Source of the DNA: Macrosoma leucophasiata
Lineage: Eukaryota > Arthropoda > Insecta > Lepidoptera > Hedylidae
Assembly: GCA_036365455.1 (NCBI GenBank)
Contig: JAWQUS010000025.1
Coordinates: 23,720,001-23,784,000 of the forward strand
DNA: 64,000 nt
Direction of reading: 5' to 3'
Shown: positions 52,910 to 63,847 of the stretch, in pieces
How positions within the stretch are numbered: position 1 is the stretch's first letter
Layout: the number at the start of each line of letters is the position of its first letter
Notes under the pieces: generated by a model
Seen by the model: the letters and a program-made list of their open reading frames with translations, nothing else
Databases searched by the model: none
Told to the model about the DNA's origin: nothing
Made by a program: the position numbers and the translations under genes

Positions 52910-53261
52910 ATAATGGCTGTAAACCTGCTAAGAACCTACTTACCCGGTGACATAGATAATATCATTGAGAGTAAGGTAGGATCAAGGAGCGGTTAGGGCA
53001 GTTGACCCCCCTCTCCACTTCCCCATGAGAACATCCATGTCCAATATTATCACTTTCCGTGACACGCTGATAACACTCGAACGAACGACGATCTCGTTTT
53101 ACGATTCGAATCTGTTAGGGAGTACGACTTTTAAATCAAGATCGAGTTCGAATCGAGAAACGAGATCGAAATCGAATCGTTGTCGGGAGTAAGCCTGCTG
53201 TTTAGTATATGCTATATGATTCACACAAAATAGATAAGGCACGGCAGATATATATTTTTAT
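52910..53261. other. Unassigned sequence
   Basis: 53080-53190 is dense in CGAATCGAGATCG-like words with imperfect inverted symmetry; no gene was seen. Confidence 0.4.
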
Positions 53262-53425
53262 TTTTTTATCTATTGGAAGTGGCAAACAAGCGTGCAGTTC
53301 ACATTGATGTTAAGCGATGACCAGATGCAGCCTATGGACACCCACACAAAGGCCAAGGTCAAAATGCAGATGCGTTACCACTTCTGAGGCCTTGGCGTGA
53401 AGACACATACATACATACATAATCA
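53262..53425 (-). repeat. Family A 3' part fused to a LINE tail
   Basis: Family A from tail to TTCTGAGGCC, then directly TTGGCGTGAAGACACATACA, the LINE 3' terminus. The family A head is missing at this joint. Confidence 0.78.
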
Positions 53426-53756
53426 AATTTTCTGCTTCAGAGTACAAATAAACAGTTCTTAACAAAATTTCCATAAACATATTAGAAAATCACGCATTAT
53501 TTCACTAATTAACACGAGATCAAAGATCAGATTACGGAAGCGAAATTAATAAATTGCTAGCAATCAACGTAATTGGTATTTGATACAACCTTCGCTTCAC
53601 CGAACACGAGACGGTTTGATTATTATCTTGATTTGTAATAAAGGTCCCTTGACTTGAAGAGGTGATATGTTGGTATTTGATTTAGGCTGATGGACAGTTT
53701 CATATCATTTATTAGGTGAGTATCAAGAGGGTCCACGTGTGTTACAGCAATTAATT
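53426..53756. other. Unassigned A+T-rich sequence
   Basis: Nothing recognised. Confidence 0.4.
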
Positions 53757-53978
53757 GACAACTCAGTTAGTCCAGCGGTGTGAGATGACCGTTTGATTCG
53801 AAGGGTCGCGGGTTCGATTCCCACACCGGGACCAATATATTTTGTATGGTCTACAGATATTTTTTTCGGGTCTGGCTGTTTGTGTATGTGTTGTATGTGT
53901 ACAACGGCACCCACGACACAGGTTTATACCTATTGTGGGGCTGTGAGTGTAAGCGTATTTTATTTATTTATTTAATTA
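53757..53978 (+). repeat. SINE family C, best copy
   Basis: Head ACTCAGTTAGTCCAGCGGTG (tRNA D-arm-like), box B GGGTTCGATTCCCACACC, the body motifs of the family, and a TTTATTTATTTA end. Confidence 0.85.
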
Positions 53979-54075
53979 ATCTCTCGCGGAAGTTTGGTTT
54001 GCTGCTATATGCAGCTAACTGATTATTTATTTAAAAAAATCAGCTAGTTGCAAATGCATCTCACATGCAAACTTA

Positions 54076-54353
54076 GGGCTATATTTTACCGGGATTCCAA
54101 TGCGGCGCAACCAGTCGCCACCACCAACAAAATGTATACAGCTCTATAGAGCGTTACACACCTGGTGTCCGTTTGTTGCGCAACCAATTTGGTGGCGCGA
54201 CCGGCTCGGACGTCGGCACACAGTGTTACTGGTCGCGCCGCTACGCTAGTTGCGCCACCACTAATTACTATAGCTCTGTATGGTATCTACTCAGCCGCCA
54301 GTCCAGTGGAGCGGCTGGTTGCGTCACCATGGTCTCCCGGGGAAATATAGCTC
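54076..54353. mobile_element. PIF/Harbinger-type MITE, 278 bp
   Basis: Imperfect TIRs of ~40 bp starting GGGCTATATTTTACCGGG / GAGCTATATTTCCCCGGG and including GGCGCAACCAG / GACGCAACCAG. TTA lies at both sides (54073-54075, 54354-54356), the 3-bp target typical of Harbinger elements. The interior is rich in GCGCCACC words. Confidence 0.78.
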
Positions 54354-54450
54354 TTAATACCATAGACTTTTAATACATTTACTGTAACGTGTTATTTAAA
54401 AATGAAATTACAATGAAACTATATCAAATTAAAATTACATTTATATCAAC

Positions 54451-54770
54451 TGCCTCGGTAGCCTAGTGGTAGCAGGCCACTACTACTACGCTGAGGTCCT
54501 GGGTTCGATTCCCGGGTAGGGGGTTATCAGAGATAATGGTGAAAAAGCCTTTATCTCTGGTTCTATTGAGATTTTTCCATTTTCTGGAAATTGCCCAGTA
54601 CCTCAAAGTTTGGTAATGTGCTCGGAAATGTCAACAGGCTCGCCACCTGTTACATGGGCCAAAACGTAACCGGCGAACCGTGGGTGTTTGCATGTATGCT
54701 TGAATGCATGCATTTACCTCTGCCTACCCCTTCGGGGATTACAGGCGTGAAGTTACGTTAAATTAAAAAA
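54451..54770 (+). repeat. SINE family B, full-length reference copy
   Basis: tRNA-like head with box A CTCGGTAGCCTAGTGGTAGC and box B GGGTTCGATTCCCGGG, about 320 bp, ending CCCCTTCGGGGATTACAGGC then GTGAAGTTACG. The intact promoter boxes suggest a young copy. Confidence 0.88.
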
Positions 54771-54939
54771 GAGCTATGTATCTAACCAATATTTCATCTG
54801 TTGCAACTCGTGAGATCTAAGCTGTTTCTGATTTCTAAGAATAAGAATAAGAATAATTTACTTGTTCAAAATGTAGGTTACAATGAAGGTAAAAGGGATA
54901 GATGTGGTGACACTGTAAATTTTGTCGCGAAAAATAACT

Positions 54940-55065
54940 TTTTTTTTACAATATTATCTAATTTAACTACTTATTTTTCGCAATAACATATGCCAGTAAA
55001 CTTAATAAATTAAAGAAAAATCGGGCAGGAATCCAACCTGCGACCTCTCTAATCTGTCTCTATAC
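54940..55065. repeat. tRNA-like foldback element, copy 2 (fragment)
   Basis: ATTTTTCGCAATAACATATG, AATTAAAGAAAAATCGGGCA and GCAGGAATCCAACCTGCGAC match the elements at 42.1 and 57.3 kb. Confidence 0.65.
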
Positions 55066-55357
55066 GTGCTGTGTTGTTTACTTCTCTCGTACCATACATT
55101 ATAACGTTCATACATTCAAATACAAGTATGGAATCAGAAAACAGGAATTTGTTGTATGACTGTTTTGTCAGCACGAAGTCACGGTTAGAACGGCGACAGG
55201 AAGTAAATGTACGTTCATCACATTCAGTGCCGCCTTTTGTTGTTCGTTCCTTAACGCTCGTTCACATTCTCGCTTAGTCTTATATCCGATCTCAATAAAA
55301 AAATAACTGTTATGTTCCATCTTAATCATCATCACTCTCGCGGAAAAAACGGGTTTC
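55066..55357. other. Unassigned sequence
   Basis: A 68-codon plus frame is present but unrecognised. Confidence 0.35.
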
Positions 55358-55587
55358 ACTGGTGGTAGAGCTCCATTGACGGAGCTCGCGGGCGTACCGC
55401 ACCACCGCATTACCTAATTATGCTTGCCGCTAAGCCTCAGGAGTGGTGATGCATCTGCATTTTGACCTTGGTAAAGACCAAGACTTCGTCCGCGTGCACA
55501 CAAAGGTGTGGGTGTCTATAGGCTGCAGTGTTCACTTAACATCAATGTGAACCGCATGCTTGTTTGCCACTACCATTACATACAAAA
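55358..55587 (+). repeat. Family A, internally deleted
   Basis: Head joins directly to GCCTCAGGAGTGGTGATGCA, then an extra AAGACTTCGTCCGCGTGCAC segment (Helitron-like words), then the normal tail. Confidence 0.82.
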
Positions 55588-55726
55588 ACGTCCTCAGCTA
55601 AACAAAGCCTTCCTCAAAGATTCCCAGAAAAATTATATGCATCATTAGGAGAAATTTTACACTTATTTTACACTGGAATTGTACCACCAGTAAAAAGTTA
55701 AGTAATAGTTATTTTATTATTTACTA

Positions 55727-56085
55727 GCTGTGCTCGCGACTTCGTGCACGTGAGAATTTATTGTTGTTCAGTATCTACCCGGAAGAGGTTGTAGGCGCAG
55801 CTAGTATAAAATTAGCCTAAGTTACTCCTTATTACATAAGCTATCTGCGAGTGAAAGTCCCGTCAAAATCGGTTAAGCCGTTCCCGAAATTATCAGGGAC
55901 TAACAGACAGACAGATATGCAGGCAGACAGACATACCAAATTGTAAAAAGTGTTGTTTTGGTTAAAAATGTTGTAAAAAATATGTACCGTGTATACATAC
56001 ATATGCATTTAGTAAAAAGCAGTTATTTTTATATTACAAACAGACAATCCAATTTTATTAATATGTATAGATATAGATTTATTTA
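55727..56085 (-). mobile_element. Helitron-like element, second copy
   Basis: ACTAGCTGTGCTCGCGACTT to ATTTTATTAATATGTATAG, colinear with 28812-29125. Confidence 0.75.
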
Positions 56086-56467
56086 TAGTATTATAGTTTG
56101 TTAGTATTCATTTACCATCATTATAAACTATTTACGTATGTCACAGACCCATCCATAACAGTAAAAAGTAACAGCACCAAAGCAATTATACTTTCAGTTG
56201 CAAATTAATATGTTTTTACGCGACTCGTGGGTCTGATAGTTTTAATTGAGTCTACATTAATAATATGGTCGCCTAACAACTACACCTAGTAACATTTTTT
56301 TGTGAATGAACTAAATTCTGATTATTATTCATCAACTTCATCAGGCCGTCAACCCTTGTCAGAAAATGAAGGCTTGATTGTGATTACGTTTAATTTTATC
56401 CACCGGGTAATATTAATTGGAAAATATTTATTTACTCACATATTTCTTTTACATTAAAACATTGAAG
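56086..56467. other. Unassigned A+T-rich sequence
   Basis: Nothing recognised. Confidence 0.4.
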
Positions 56468-56730
56468 ACTATCTGACCCGGCAAACTTTGTATTGCCCCA
56501 GAATGAAATAATGTGTCAAAGGTTTGATAGATACGGACTATTTGTATGGGAAAATAAAATAGTGGTTTTTACTATTTCCCTTCAATTTTTTCATATTTTT
56601 TTTACCTTTTAAGCCTTCCCTGGACTACCAAAAATAATTCAAAACCAAAATTAGCCAATTCGGTCCAGCCGTTCTCGAGTTTTAGCGATACTAACGTACA
56701 GCAATAGATTTTTATATATATAGATAGATG
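56468..56730 (-). mobile_element. Helitron-like H2, near full length
   Basis: Reverse complement: CTATCTGACCCGGCAAACTT to CAGCCGTTCTCGAGTTTTAG and TTTTTATATATATAGA. Confidence 0.72.
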
Positions 56731-56782
56731 AACATTTTAATAAATGAAAATAAATTTGTTTTCGGAGAAGATAACATGCAGC

Positions 56783-56967
56783 TACCTTGACCAAATAGGT
56801 CGAGTTCTGTCTGATGGTGGGGTCAAAAGTCTTATGAATCGGCGTGCATGTATGAAGAGAATGATGAAGGTAGACGAGGCACGAGAGTTATGTCAGGAAC
56901 GGGATATCTGGCGCTATACACTCTCTGCCTACCCCGTTAGGGACCTGGTGTGAAGATACATACATAC
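56783..56967 (+). mobile_element. LINE 3' end with 10-bp TSD
   Basis: DQIGRVLSDGGVKSL and RACMKRMMKVDEAREL to PVRDLV, then TGAAGATACATACATACA. TSD AACATGCAGC lies at 56773-56782 and 56968-56977. Confidence 0.88.
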
Positions 56968-56977
56968 AACATGCAGC

Positions 56978-57289
56978 ACATATTTAGGGCGTATCACTGA
57001 CTATACTTTCGATGTTGATTTCTCCAACACCGAACTGTTTATCTGTTTTGGATTAATGATGCCATTATGATTAACGAACATGTTATGTAGAGAAAATAAT
57101 TAAAAAACGTAGAGTTTTAAGCGGATTTGAAATACAATATACATTTCTAATTAACTGTGTAATATGTATCACTAAGTAATAATGGTGCATTCTAAGAGTA
57201 TAGGTGAAGAAAAAAAAAATCTGTACAGTAGTTTTTGATCCTGCTCGAATCAAACATACAAAAAGAAAAAAGAAGTAACATGTACTATT
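56978..57289. other. Unassigned A+T-rich sequence
   Basis: Nothing recognised. Confidence 0.4.
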
Positions 57290-57525
57290 TATTTTTCGCA
57301 ATGACACATGCGAGTGAACTTTAAAAATTTAAGAAAACCCTAACCGACCGACCCTAAATCGGTTAAAATCAAAAAGGGAAAGCAAAATTTGACGCATTGG
57401 TGTGGGACTTTGGTAGTTTAGTGGTAAAGCGGCTGGCCTGTTTATCCTGAGGTCGCAGGTTCGAGTCAAATCAAATTACTACTGCCCAAGTCAAATTATT
57501 CTTTCTGTTTTTTTCTGTAATTTGT
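57290..57525 (+). repeat. tRNA-like foldback element, copy 3
   Basis: TTTGGTAGTTTAGTGGTAAA, GCGGCTGGCCTG and GAGGTCGCAGGTTCGAGTC form a tRNA-like head (box A and box B present). Flanked by AAGCAAAATTTGAC and GTCAAATTATTCTTTC, an inverted pair. Confidence 0.72.
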
Positions 57526-57904
57526 AAGCAGTAAAATGTATTATATTGATTGACATCATTAGTTTCCTAATGCATAACGCACATTGCTGATAATGAATAT
57601 TGTTTAATCATTTGTTCGGCGATAGTATGAACAAGGCATATTGCACCACCGTCCGTCCATACAAAACGTTATCTGCGCCACGGACTCTTGTACTTTTGGA
57701 CGTACACTGAAAAATGTCATGAAGTACAATTGAGTACCGCAGTATTGTTGAACAAGCTACGTATGACGTGCTTGAGGGCCTATATGAATAAAACATATTT
57801 AGTTTTATACGTTTGTTTACTCCGAGAAGGTAAACACACATTTATCTACATGGCAAGTAGTGAACGACTGATGTCCACGTAGAAATTATTACAGAGACAA
57901 CAAC
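57526..57904. other. Unassigned A+T-rich sequence
   Basis: Nothing recognised. Confidence 0.4.
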
Positions 57905-58445
57905 GGCGGTGTACGGCCTTGTTATTTCCGGCACAGAGGCATTACACTTAGGTCTCAGGGGTGGCAACGTATCTGCCATTTTTACCTCTAGTTTTGTATG
58001 GATGTCCGTAGGCTGCAGTCATCAGTTCACATTGATGTTAAGTGATAACTGCAGCCTATAGGCACCCATATAACGACCAGAGGTCAAAATGCATAGGCGT
58101 TGCCACTCCTGAGGCCTAAGATGTTTTGCCTCTGTGCCGGAAATTACAGGGCCGCACATTACCACCTGACCGGAACACGATAGTGTTGAACACTAAACCC
58201 CTTATCCATAAACGTATTTTAGCTAAAGTGTTGCTTATGTCTCCTTTGTCTTTTTCTATCCCGCACATTTGACAATGCAACTGACAAAGACAACGCATTC
58301 TATAGCTAAAACATATCTTGTATGCGTTTATGAATAAGGGGGTAGGTATATTAGCACATTAACATGTTCGTTTTCTTTAGACTGTGATATAAGATAATGT
58401 GGTCGTGCCTACGCCAGCGAGCTCCGTCACTGGAGATCTACAACC
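57905..58445. repeat. Two family A parts joined tail to tail
   Basis: 57905-58035 is plus-strand family A without head or tail; 58030-58445 is a minus-strand copy without tail. They share the joint TTCACATTGATG, so the region folds back over about 130 bp. Confidence 0.82.
58196..58342. mobile_element. 147-bp MITE with CCCCTTAT TIRs
   Basis: CCCCTTATCCATAAACGTAT and CCCCTTATTCATAAACGCAT as inverted ends; TA on both sides (58194-58195, 58343-58344). Inserted in the minus-strand family A copy. Tc1/mariner-type by target only. Confidence 0.75.
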
Positions 58446-58912
58446 AACAATCAACACTACGAACTTTAGTTTTTTATCCTTGAGCTGCAGTATTCAAATA
58501 CCATCAATGTGAACTTGTTTGCCAGTTACATTGAACAAAAATATCAGAATCAGAATCAGAAACTCATTTATTCATTTAGAGTGACAGGCACTTCTTAAGA
58601 CACCTCAAAAACAAACAAAATAAATTAAATTCTATATATATATATGATTAAACCGTCCAAAACACAGATAGGTACTGTGAAGCGAAATCTAAAGTGCAGT
58701 TTGAGATAATTAACCGCAAACACTCGGATTGGAGCGAACTGGCGTTTAGTGAGGAGAGAATCGGCGAGTTTAGTAAACGGTGTATTGGAAACTCATTCAC
58801 GGTTGACGATCGGTTTTTATGGTGATCCTGGTAGGTGCTCCATTAAATAATTAGATGAAATTGTCGCGCAATATTTGGTAATTTACTAATCTTAATATGA
58901 CAAAAGATTTAA
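58446..58912. other. Unassigned sequence
   Basis: Contains a family A-like scrap (CCATCAATGTGAACTTGTTT near 58500) and an AATCAGAATCAGAA microsatellite at 58546-58562, like a reversed LINE end. Confidence 0.4.
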
Positions 58913-59490
58913 ACTGGTGGTAGAATTGCAGTGTATGTGTCCGAGGGCGTAGGCACCACCGCATTACCTAATCTATCTGTCGCTATCTGAGCGAATGACT
59001 AAACAGATATACAATGCGAATGTGGATGGTTGCAGAGGCCCAGGAAGACCAAGACTGACCTACCATGACCAAATAGGTCGAGTTCTGTCTGATGGTGGGG
59101 TCAAAAGTCTTAGAAATCGGCGTGCATGTATGAAGAGAATGATGAAGGTAGACGAGGCACGAGAGGTATGTCAGGACCGGGATATCTGGCGCTCTAAACT
59201 CTCTGCCTACCCCGTTAGGGACCTGGCTTGAAGATACATACATACATACATATCTGTCTCTAAATAGTAGTTAATAGTGTAAATAGTGTTCTGCACTATC
59301 GTGTTTCGGTTAGATGGTAATGTATGGCCCCGTAATGTTTTAACACAGAGACAAGAACTGAAGTCTTACGGGTGGTAACATATTGCATTTTGACCTCTGG
59401 TTTTTATGTGTCCTTAGGCTGCAGTCATCACATAACATCAATATGAAGTGCATGCTTGTTTGCCACCTTCGTTATATAAAAAAAATGTTC
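58913..59490 (+). repeat. Diverged family A split by a LINE fragment
   Basis: Head at 58913-58981 and remainder at 59259-59490 (GTGTTCTGCACTATCGTG to TTATATAAAAAAAA). Confidence 0.82.
58982..59250 (+). mobile_element. LINE 3' end with 8-bp TSD
   Basis: The frame reads MTKQIYNANVDGCRGPGRPR to SAYPVRDLA (78 codons) and ends with TACATACATACATACA. TSD TATCTGTC lies at 58974-58981 and 59251-59258. Confidence 0.88.
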
Positions 59491-60049
59491 ACAATACATA
59501 ATATAACATTCATATAAGCTCGGCCATGACGCCACTTTTAAAAAATATTGTCCGCCATTAGTGTGTCACCTTGCTTACGTGATGCTCTTGCAACTCACAG
59601 TCTTGTTCAACAAACATCAAAGTTAGCGACAGCACAATAATATTGACACGCGTAATTTTCTACACAGTTACACAGTCCGGAAATGCACTTCAGAGGGTAC
59701 TAGCGTTCTTGTAAGTTTTAGTTTACTCAGTAACAGATCCATTCGGTTTTGGTATCGTGCACTGAATAGGAAATAAAGATGAATAGAAATCGAGTGAACT
59801 GGAAGTATAGAAAAGAATGAAATGATCTGTTGGAATATCGTGGTTCAGAACGAATTAATTTAATGCTGGAGTTATGTGGAGTCTGCGATTCAAGGCTAGC
59901 CTTCGAGATACGTAGAATAAAGAACATATATTCTTGTCCTATATTATTATGTAGGTATTTGCTTACATAAAAAAGGTCCGGACGAATTGAGAACCTCCTC
60001 CTTTTTTCGAAGTCGATTAAAAATAGGATATAATATTTTACCTAACACT
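59491..60049. other. Unassigned sequence
   Basis: Nothing recognised. Confidence 0.4.
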
Positions 60050-60061
60050 AATAAACAATAC

Positions 60062-60250
60062 CTACTGACGCACAGACAATGTAGTATCAGAGACGTGACG
60101 TGGAACCGAGTCTTTTCGCACCGACGCCATTGATTGATTCTTTGACGTCACGTCAGATTTCTCGCCACTCCTTTGTTTTACTTTTGACAATTTATTTGTA
60201 TTTTTACTTGCTTTGACGTCATAGTAAGCAAATGGAAATGAAGTTTTCAT
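60062..60250 (-). pseudogene. Coding-like fragment, paralogue 1
   Basis: 62-codon minus frame from an ATG at 60250. Basic and polar (KLSKVKQRSGEKSDVTSKNQ, then a VSDTTLSVRQ end). It aligns at DNA and protein level with 61443-61617: both have KQ(R/K), DVTSK and SDTTL at matching spacing. Family not recognised; no acceptor or donor is evident. It may be a remnant of a duplicated host exon or of an unknown element. Confidence 0.35.
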
Positions 60251-60288
60251 AAGCCGTGGAAACTTTAAGCCTCAGTATCAGTAAGTTT

Positions 60289-60572
60289 ACTGGTGGTAGA
60301 GTTCCAGTGACGGAGCTCGCGGGCACCACCGCATTACCTAATATACTTGCCGCTAAATGGTAGTGTTCATCACAATCGTGTTCCGGTCAGGTGGTAATGT
60401 ACGGCCCTGTAATTTCCGGCACAGAGGCGTAACACCTAATGTCTCAGGAGTGGCAGCGCATCTGCATTTTGAACTCTGGTCATTATGTGGTTGTCTATAG
60501 GCTGCAGTCATCACTTAATATCAATGTGAACTGCATGCTTGTTTGCCACTGCCATTACATAAAAAAAAAAAC
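60289..60572 (+). repeat. Family A repeat, full length
   Basis: ACTGGTGGTAGAGTTCC to CATTACAT plus 12 A; GGGC then directly CACCACC (small deletion). Confidence 0.9.
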
Positions 60573-60689
60573 ATAAAATTACAGATCGCATTGTACATTT
60601 GTATTCGTAAACAGAATCACTTTCAGATTTCGTGGTGTTCGGATGTTACTATGTGGCTGCACATAATTATCTTATTAAACATAGTGAAG

Positions 60690-61056
60690 AAGCGCGCATT
60701 GCCCCGCGGCTGGTGTAGATCGGAAGCGATCTACTCGGTGCTTAACCGAATAGATCTCTTACGTACGCTTCGTATTCGATACGGGTCGGGTGTGTGATGG
60801 GTGACTGCTAGTGCCAAATTAAAATGCGCGTTTCTGTGCTTCGGAGAGCACGTTAAGCTGTCGGTCCCGGTTGTCGTTAAACCTTGTGGTAGACCTTAAT
60901 GTGCGGTTTGAAAACATGCGACAACAGGTCGGCCATTAACTTTTACCTCCCCCAATCTGCATTGGAGCAGCGTGGTGGAGTAAGCTCCAGGCTTCCTCCC
61001 AATATGGGGAGAGACTCGTGCCCAGCAGTGGGACTTATCAAGGGTTGCCATTATCC
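60690..61056 (+). repeat. Family G repeat
   Basis: GCGCGCATTGCCCCGCGGCT head, palindromic GTGTAGATCGGAAGCGATCT, an extra TACGTACGCTTCGTATTCGA segment, GTGCCCAGCAGTGGGAC end. Confidence 0.77.
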
Positions 61057-61070
61057 TTACTATCCCTACT

Positions 61071-61254
61071 TCCCTACTAATATTATAAATGTGAAAGTAA
61101 CTCTGTCTGTCTGTTACCTTTTCACGTCCAAACGACTGAACCGATTTTAATGAAATTTGGTACAGAGATAGAGCTGACTTTAAGAAAGAACATGGCCTAC
61201 TTAGTTATTTATAAAATGACATAAACGCGGGCGAAGCCGCGGGCAACAGCTAGT
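61071..61254 (+). mobile_element. Short complete Helitron, 184 bp
   Basis: TCCCTACTAATATTATAAAT start; ACCGATTTTAATGAAATTTG inside; end hairpin GCGGGCGAAGCCGC, then GGGCAACAGCTAGT. All terminal hallmarks are present. Confidence 0.88.
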
Positions 61255-61442
61255 ATTATTATATACTATAGAACACTGTGATTTTCTAAATGATAATACA
61301 ACGTCGATGTAGTTCACTGAAAAATAAGAGGGTAAAGAAAGTATGTTCCTTAAACATACTGCCATGAAAAAAGGGAAGCATGTATTACACCTTACACTGA
61401 TGAACAAAACCCACTGACTCACAAACAATGTCGTATCAGAGA

Positions 61443-61617
61443 CTAGAGACGCGTTGTGGGTGAGAATCTTTTCGCATCGACCGACGCCTTTGACGTCACG
61501 TCGTATCCATCAGCGTTCTTTTGTTTTAGTTCTACTAATTTACTAATAACTATTTCTCGTCCGCTATTAGGTTCATTCACTGTTTTAGATGTAATTATTT
61601 TGAGAAATAAATATCTC
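61443..61617 (-). pseudogene. Coding-like fragment, paralogue 2
   Basis: Minus frame open from about 61617 to the stop at 61443 with no ATG. It contains SKTVNEPNSGREIVISKLVE, LKQKNADGYDVTSKAS and RFSPTTRL. The DNA downstream in another frame continues the paralogue's VSDTTL, so a frameshift has occurred. Function unknown. Confidence 0.35.
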
Positions 61618-61722
61618 TGAACAGAAGCGTAAACATTTCAACTAACAATTACAGTATAGTGTTTCGCGTTCAATTATAAATATTATCACGACAAACGCAC
61701 ACACCACACCATTCCATTCACA

Positions 61723-61873
<151 letters not shown>

Positions 61874-62719
61874 TTGTTTAAGCTTAATTTAAAATCCCTA
61901 TCCTATCCCTAAAAAAACCTATGTTTGTTAAGAAAAATTAAGTTTTAGTTTAAAAAATTAAGTTTATTATTTTCACTAACTTTATATTTTAGGCGAATTC
62001 CGATACTTAATCATATAACAAACTAGTTTTAAGAAAACAGTGTACATGTTATTCGACGTTCAACCTGATTTATTCACATTGCGTAATCCATTCGTGCAGG
62101 TAAATATCGATTGTGGCACGAACCGTAAACCTATTCTCATGTATCGTAAACTTGCTAGTGCGTTTGTATAGATGTCGTAAAATTGATCGCCTGTGATATC
62201 TCCCGCTTCGTCGCTTTCTAATCCACGTTTAAGATTTGTTTATGCTTCGTATTTGTTCATGGGATCGCGTGATGTATGTCAAGGGAACTCATTGTAACTA
62301 TATTTTGATCCGGTAAATTGTTTTTCATAGTTAATTGTTGGTTAACTGTGAGTCAAAGTACTTATATTATCAAAATACATGCAACATAATTCAAATACTT
62401 TGACGATTAAATCGTGGAGGGTGACGACACGATACGCTGACGCAGACGGCATGAACTTACCAGTGGAGCCTCTGATCGTCTCAATTATTCAATCAATCTT
62501 TTACAATCATTCATTCTTCACAGCTCTTTTAACTTTAGTCATACATAATTTTACTTTAAAAAACCTTTTATTTGAAGACTTCTTAAATACAGTCCATCCT
62601 CTCCATATACCTGCTTTTACAGCACCTTTTAACAGAAATATGCAATTTAAAAACACAGGTGAAAGTGCGAGACACAGCTGGCTTGTCATGTTTCCAACTT
62701 ATTAATTTATTTAATAGTG
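61874..62719. other. Mostly unassigned sequence
   Basis: A 108-codon plus frame (62379-62705) is open but has no recognisable domain, and much of it is A+T-rich. On the minus strand CACTG|GTAAGT near 62464 resembles a splice donor. Neither is enough for a gene call. Confidence 0.35.
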
Positions 62720-62997
62720 TTTTTTTATGTTAGAAAGTGGCAAACAAGCATGCAGCTTACATTGATGTTAAGTGATGACTGCAGCCTATAGATACTTACA
62801 GATAAACCAGAGGTCAAAATGCGTTACCATTCCTAAGGCTTAAGGTGTTATGCCTCTGTGCCGGGAATTACAGGTCCGTAAATTACCACCTAACCGGAAC
62901 ACGATAGTGCTGAACACTACAGTTTAGCGGCAAGTATATTAGGTAATGCGGGGGTGCCTACGCCCGCGAGCTCCGACACTGGAGCTCTACCATCAGT
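62720..62997 (-). repeat. Family A repeat, full length
   Basis: T run tail at 62720; head ends CTCTACCATCAGT. Confidence 0.9.
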
Positions 62998-63847
62998 AAA
63001 AATAATTTTATAACTTAATGTTAATTTATTAACCGTTACGTTTCATTATAAAATGTGAATCCACGGAACTGTTACAAAACTCATAATAATATTTTAAACT
63101 TTAAAAGTTGAAACAATGGAGTTCAGACTCAACTTAAACAATATTTAAACTCCAAACAAAGATATTATTAAAACTAAAGTACGAAATATCCGCATCAAAA
63201 CTTGCTAGCAACCTGGGGATCAGTGAAGCAACTGTTAAATATCCGTGATACTTCTCCCACACCTATTTAGTTTTATACCACATAAGTAGCAATTGAGCAA
63301 GTTCACGTTACAGCACTTTCATACCATTTATTATATCGTTGAGTGGCGTATGTGTTTCTTTCTATACGAGCGTTTCCGTATCATCCATTCCGTTCCATTG
63401 TAACAAAAAAATATCGATTCCAAAAATTCGATAATTCCATTACTAAAAAGTGACGAATAAAGGAAAAGGATTTAATGCCAAAGATACGTTACACTTTTGA
63501 AATAAAGAAGTTGGGCTACCAATTATTACGTCCACTAAAGATCTATGTGATAGAATATTGTGGTTTTTGAAGTCGGTATTTTCATATTTTTCGGTTTTTA
63601 GTGTAAATATCGCTAAGTAACATGTCCTAATACTATTAAGTATTTTCTGTAGAAGTGAAGTCCTAGGGAGGGGATGACTAAACCATTCTAATAAGGTGGT
63701 AGTAGTCTAAATAATGGGGTGCGGGCAGCGTTGTCTCGCGCTAAGACTACTGTCATGCGATCACCAGATCACGACCCGCATGGCAAGCGTGCCGATTATA
63801 CAAACCCAATGCGATGAAATATGATATACCTCGGGAGATGCTATGCC
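62998..63847. other. Unassigned; right end may be a LINE 5' region
   Basis: A+T-rich to about 63700, then more G+C-rich sequence leading into the endonuclease-like frame. Confidence 0.4.

Noticed and set aside
62379..62705. 108-codon plus-strand ORF
   Set aside because: A+T-rich, no domain, no start context, ends just before a family A copy; likely chance.
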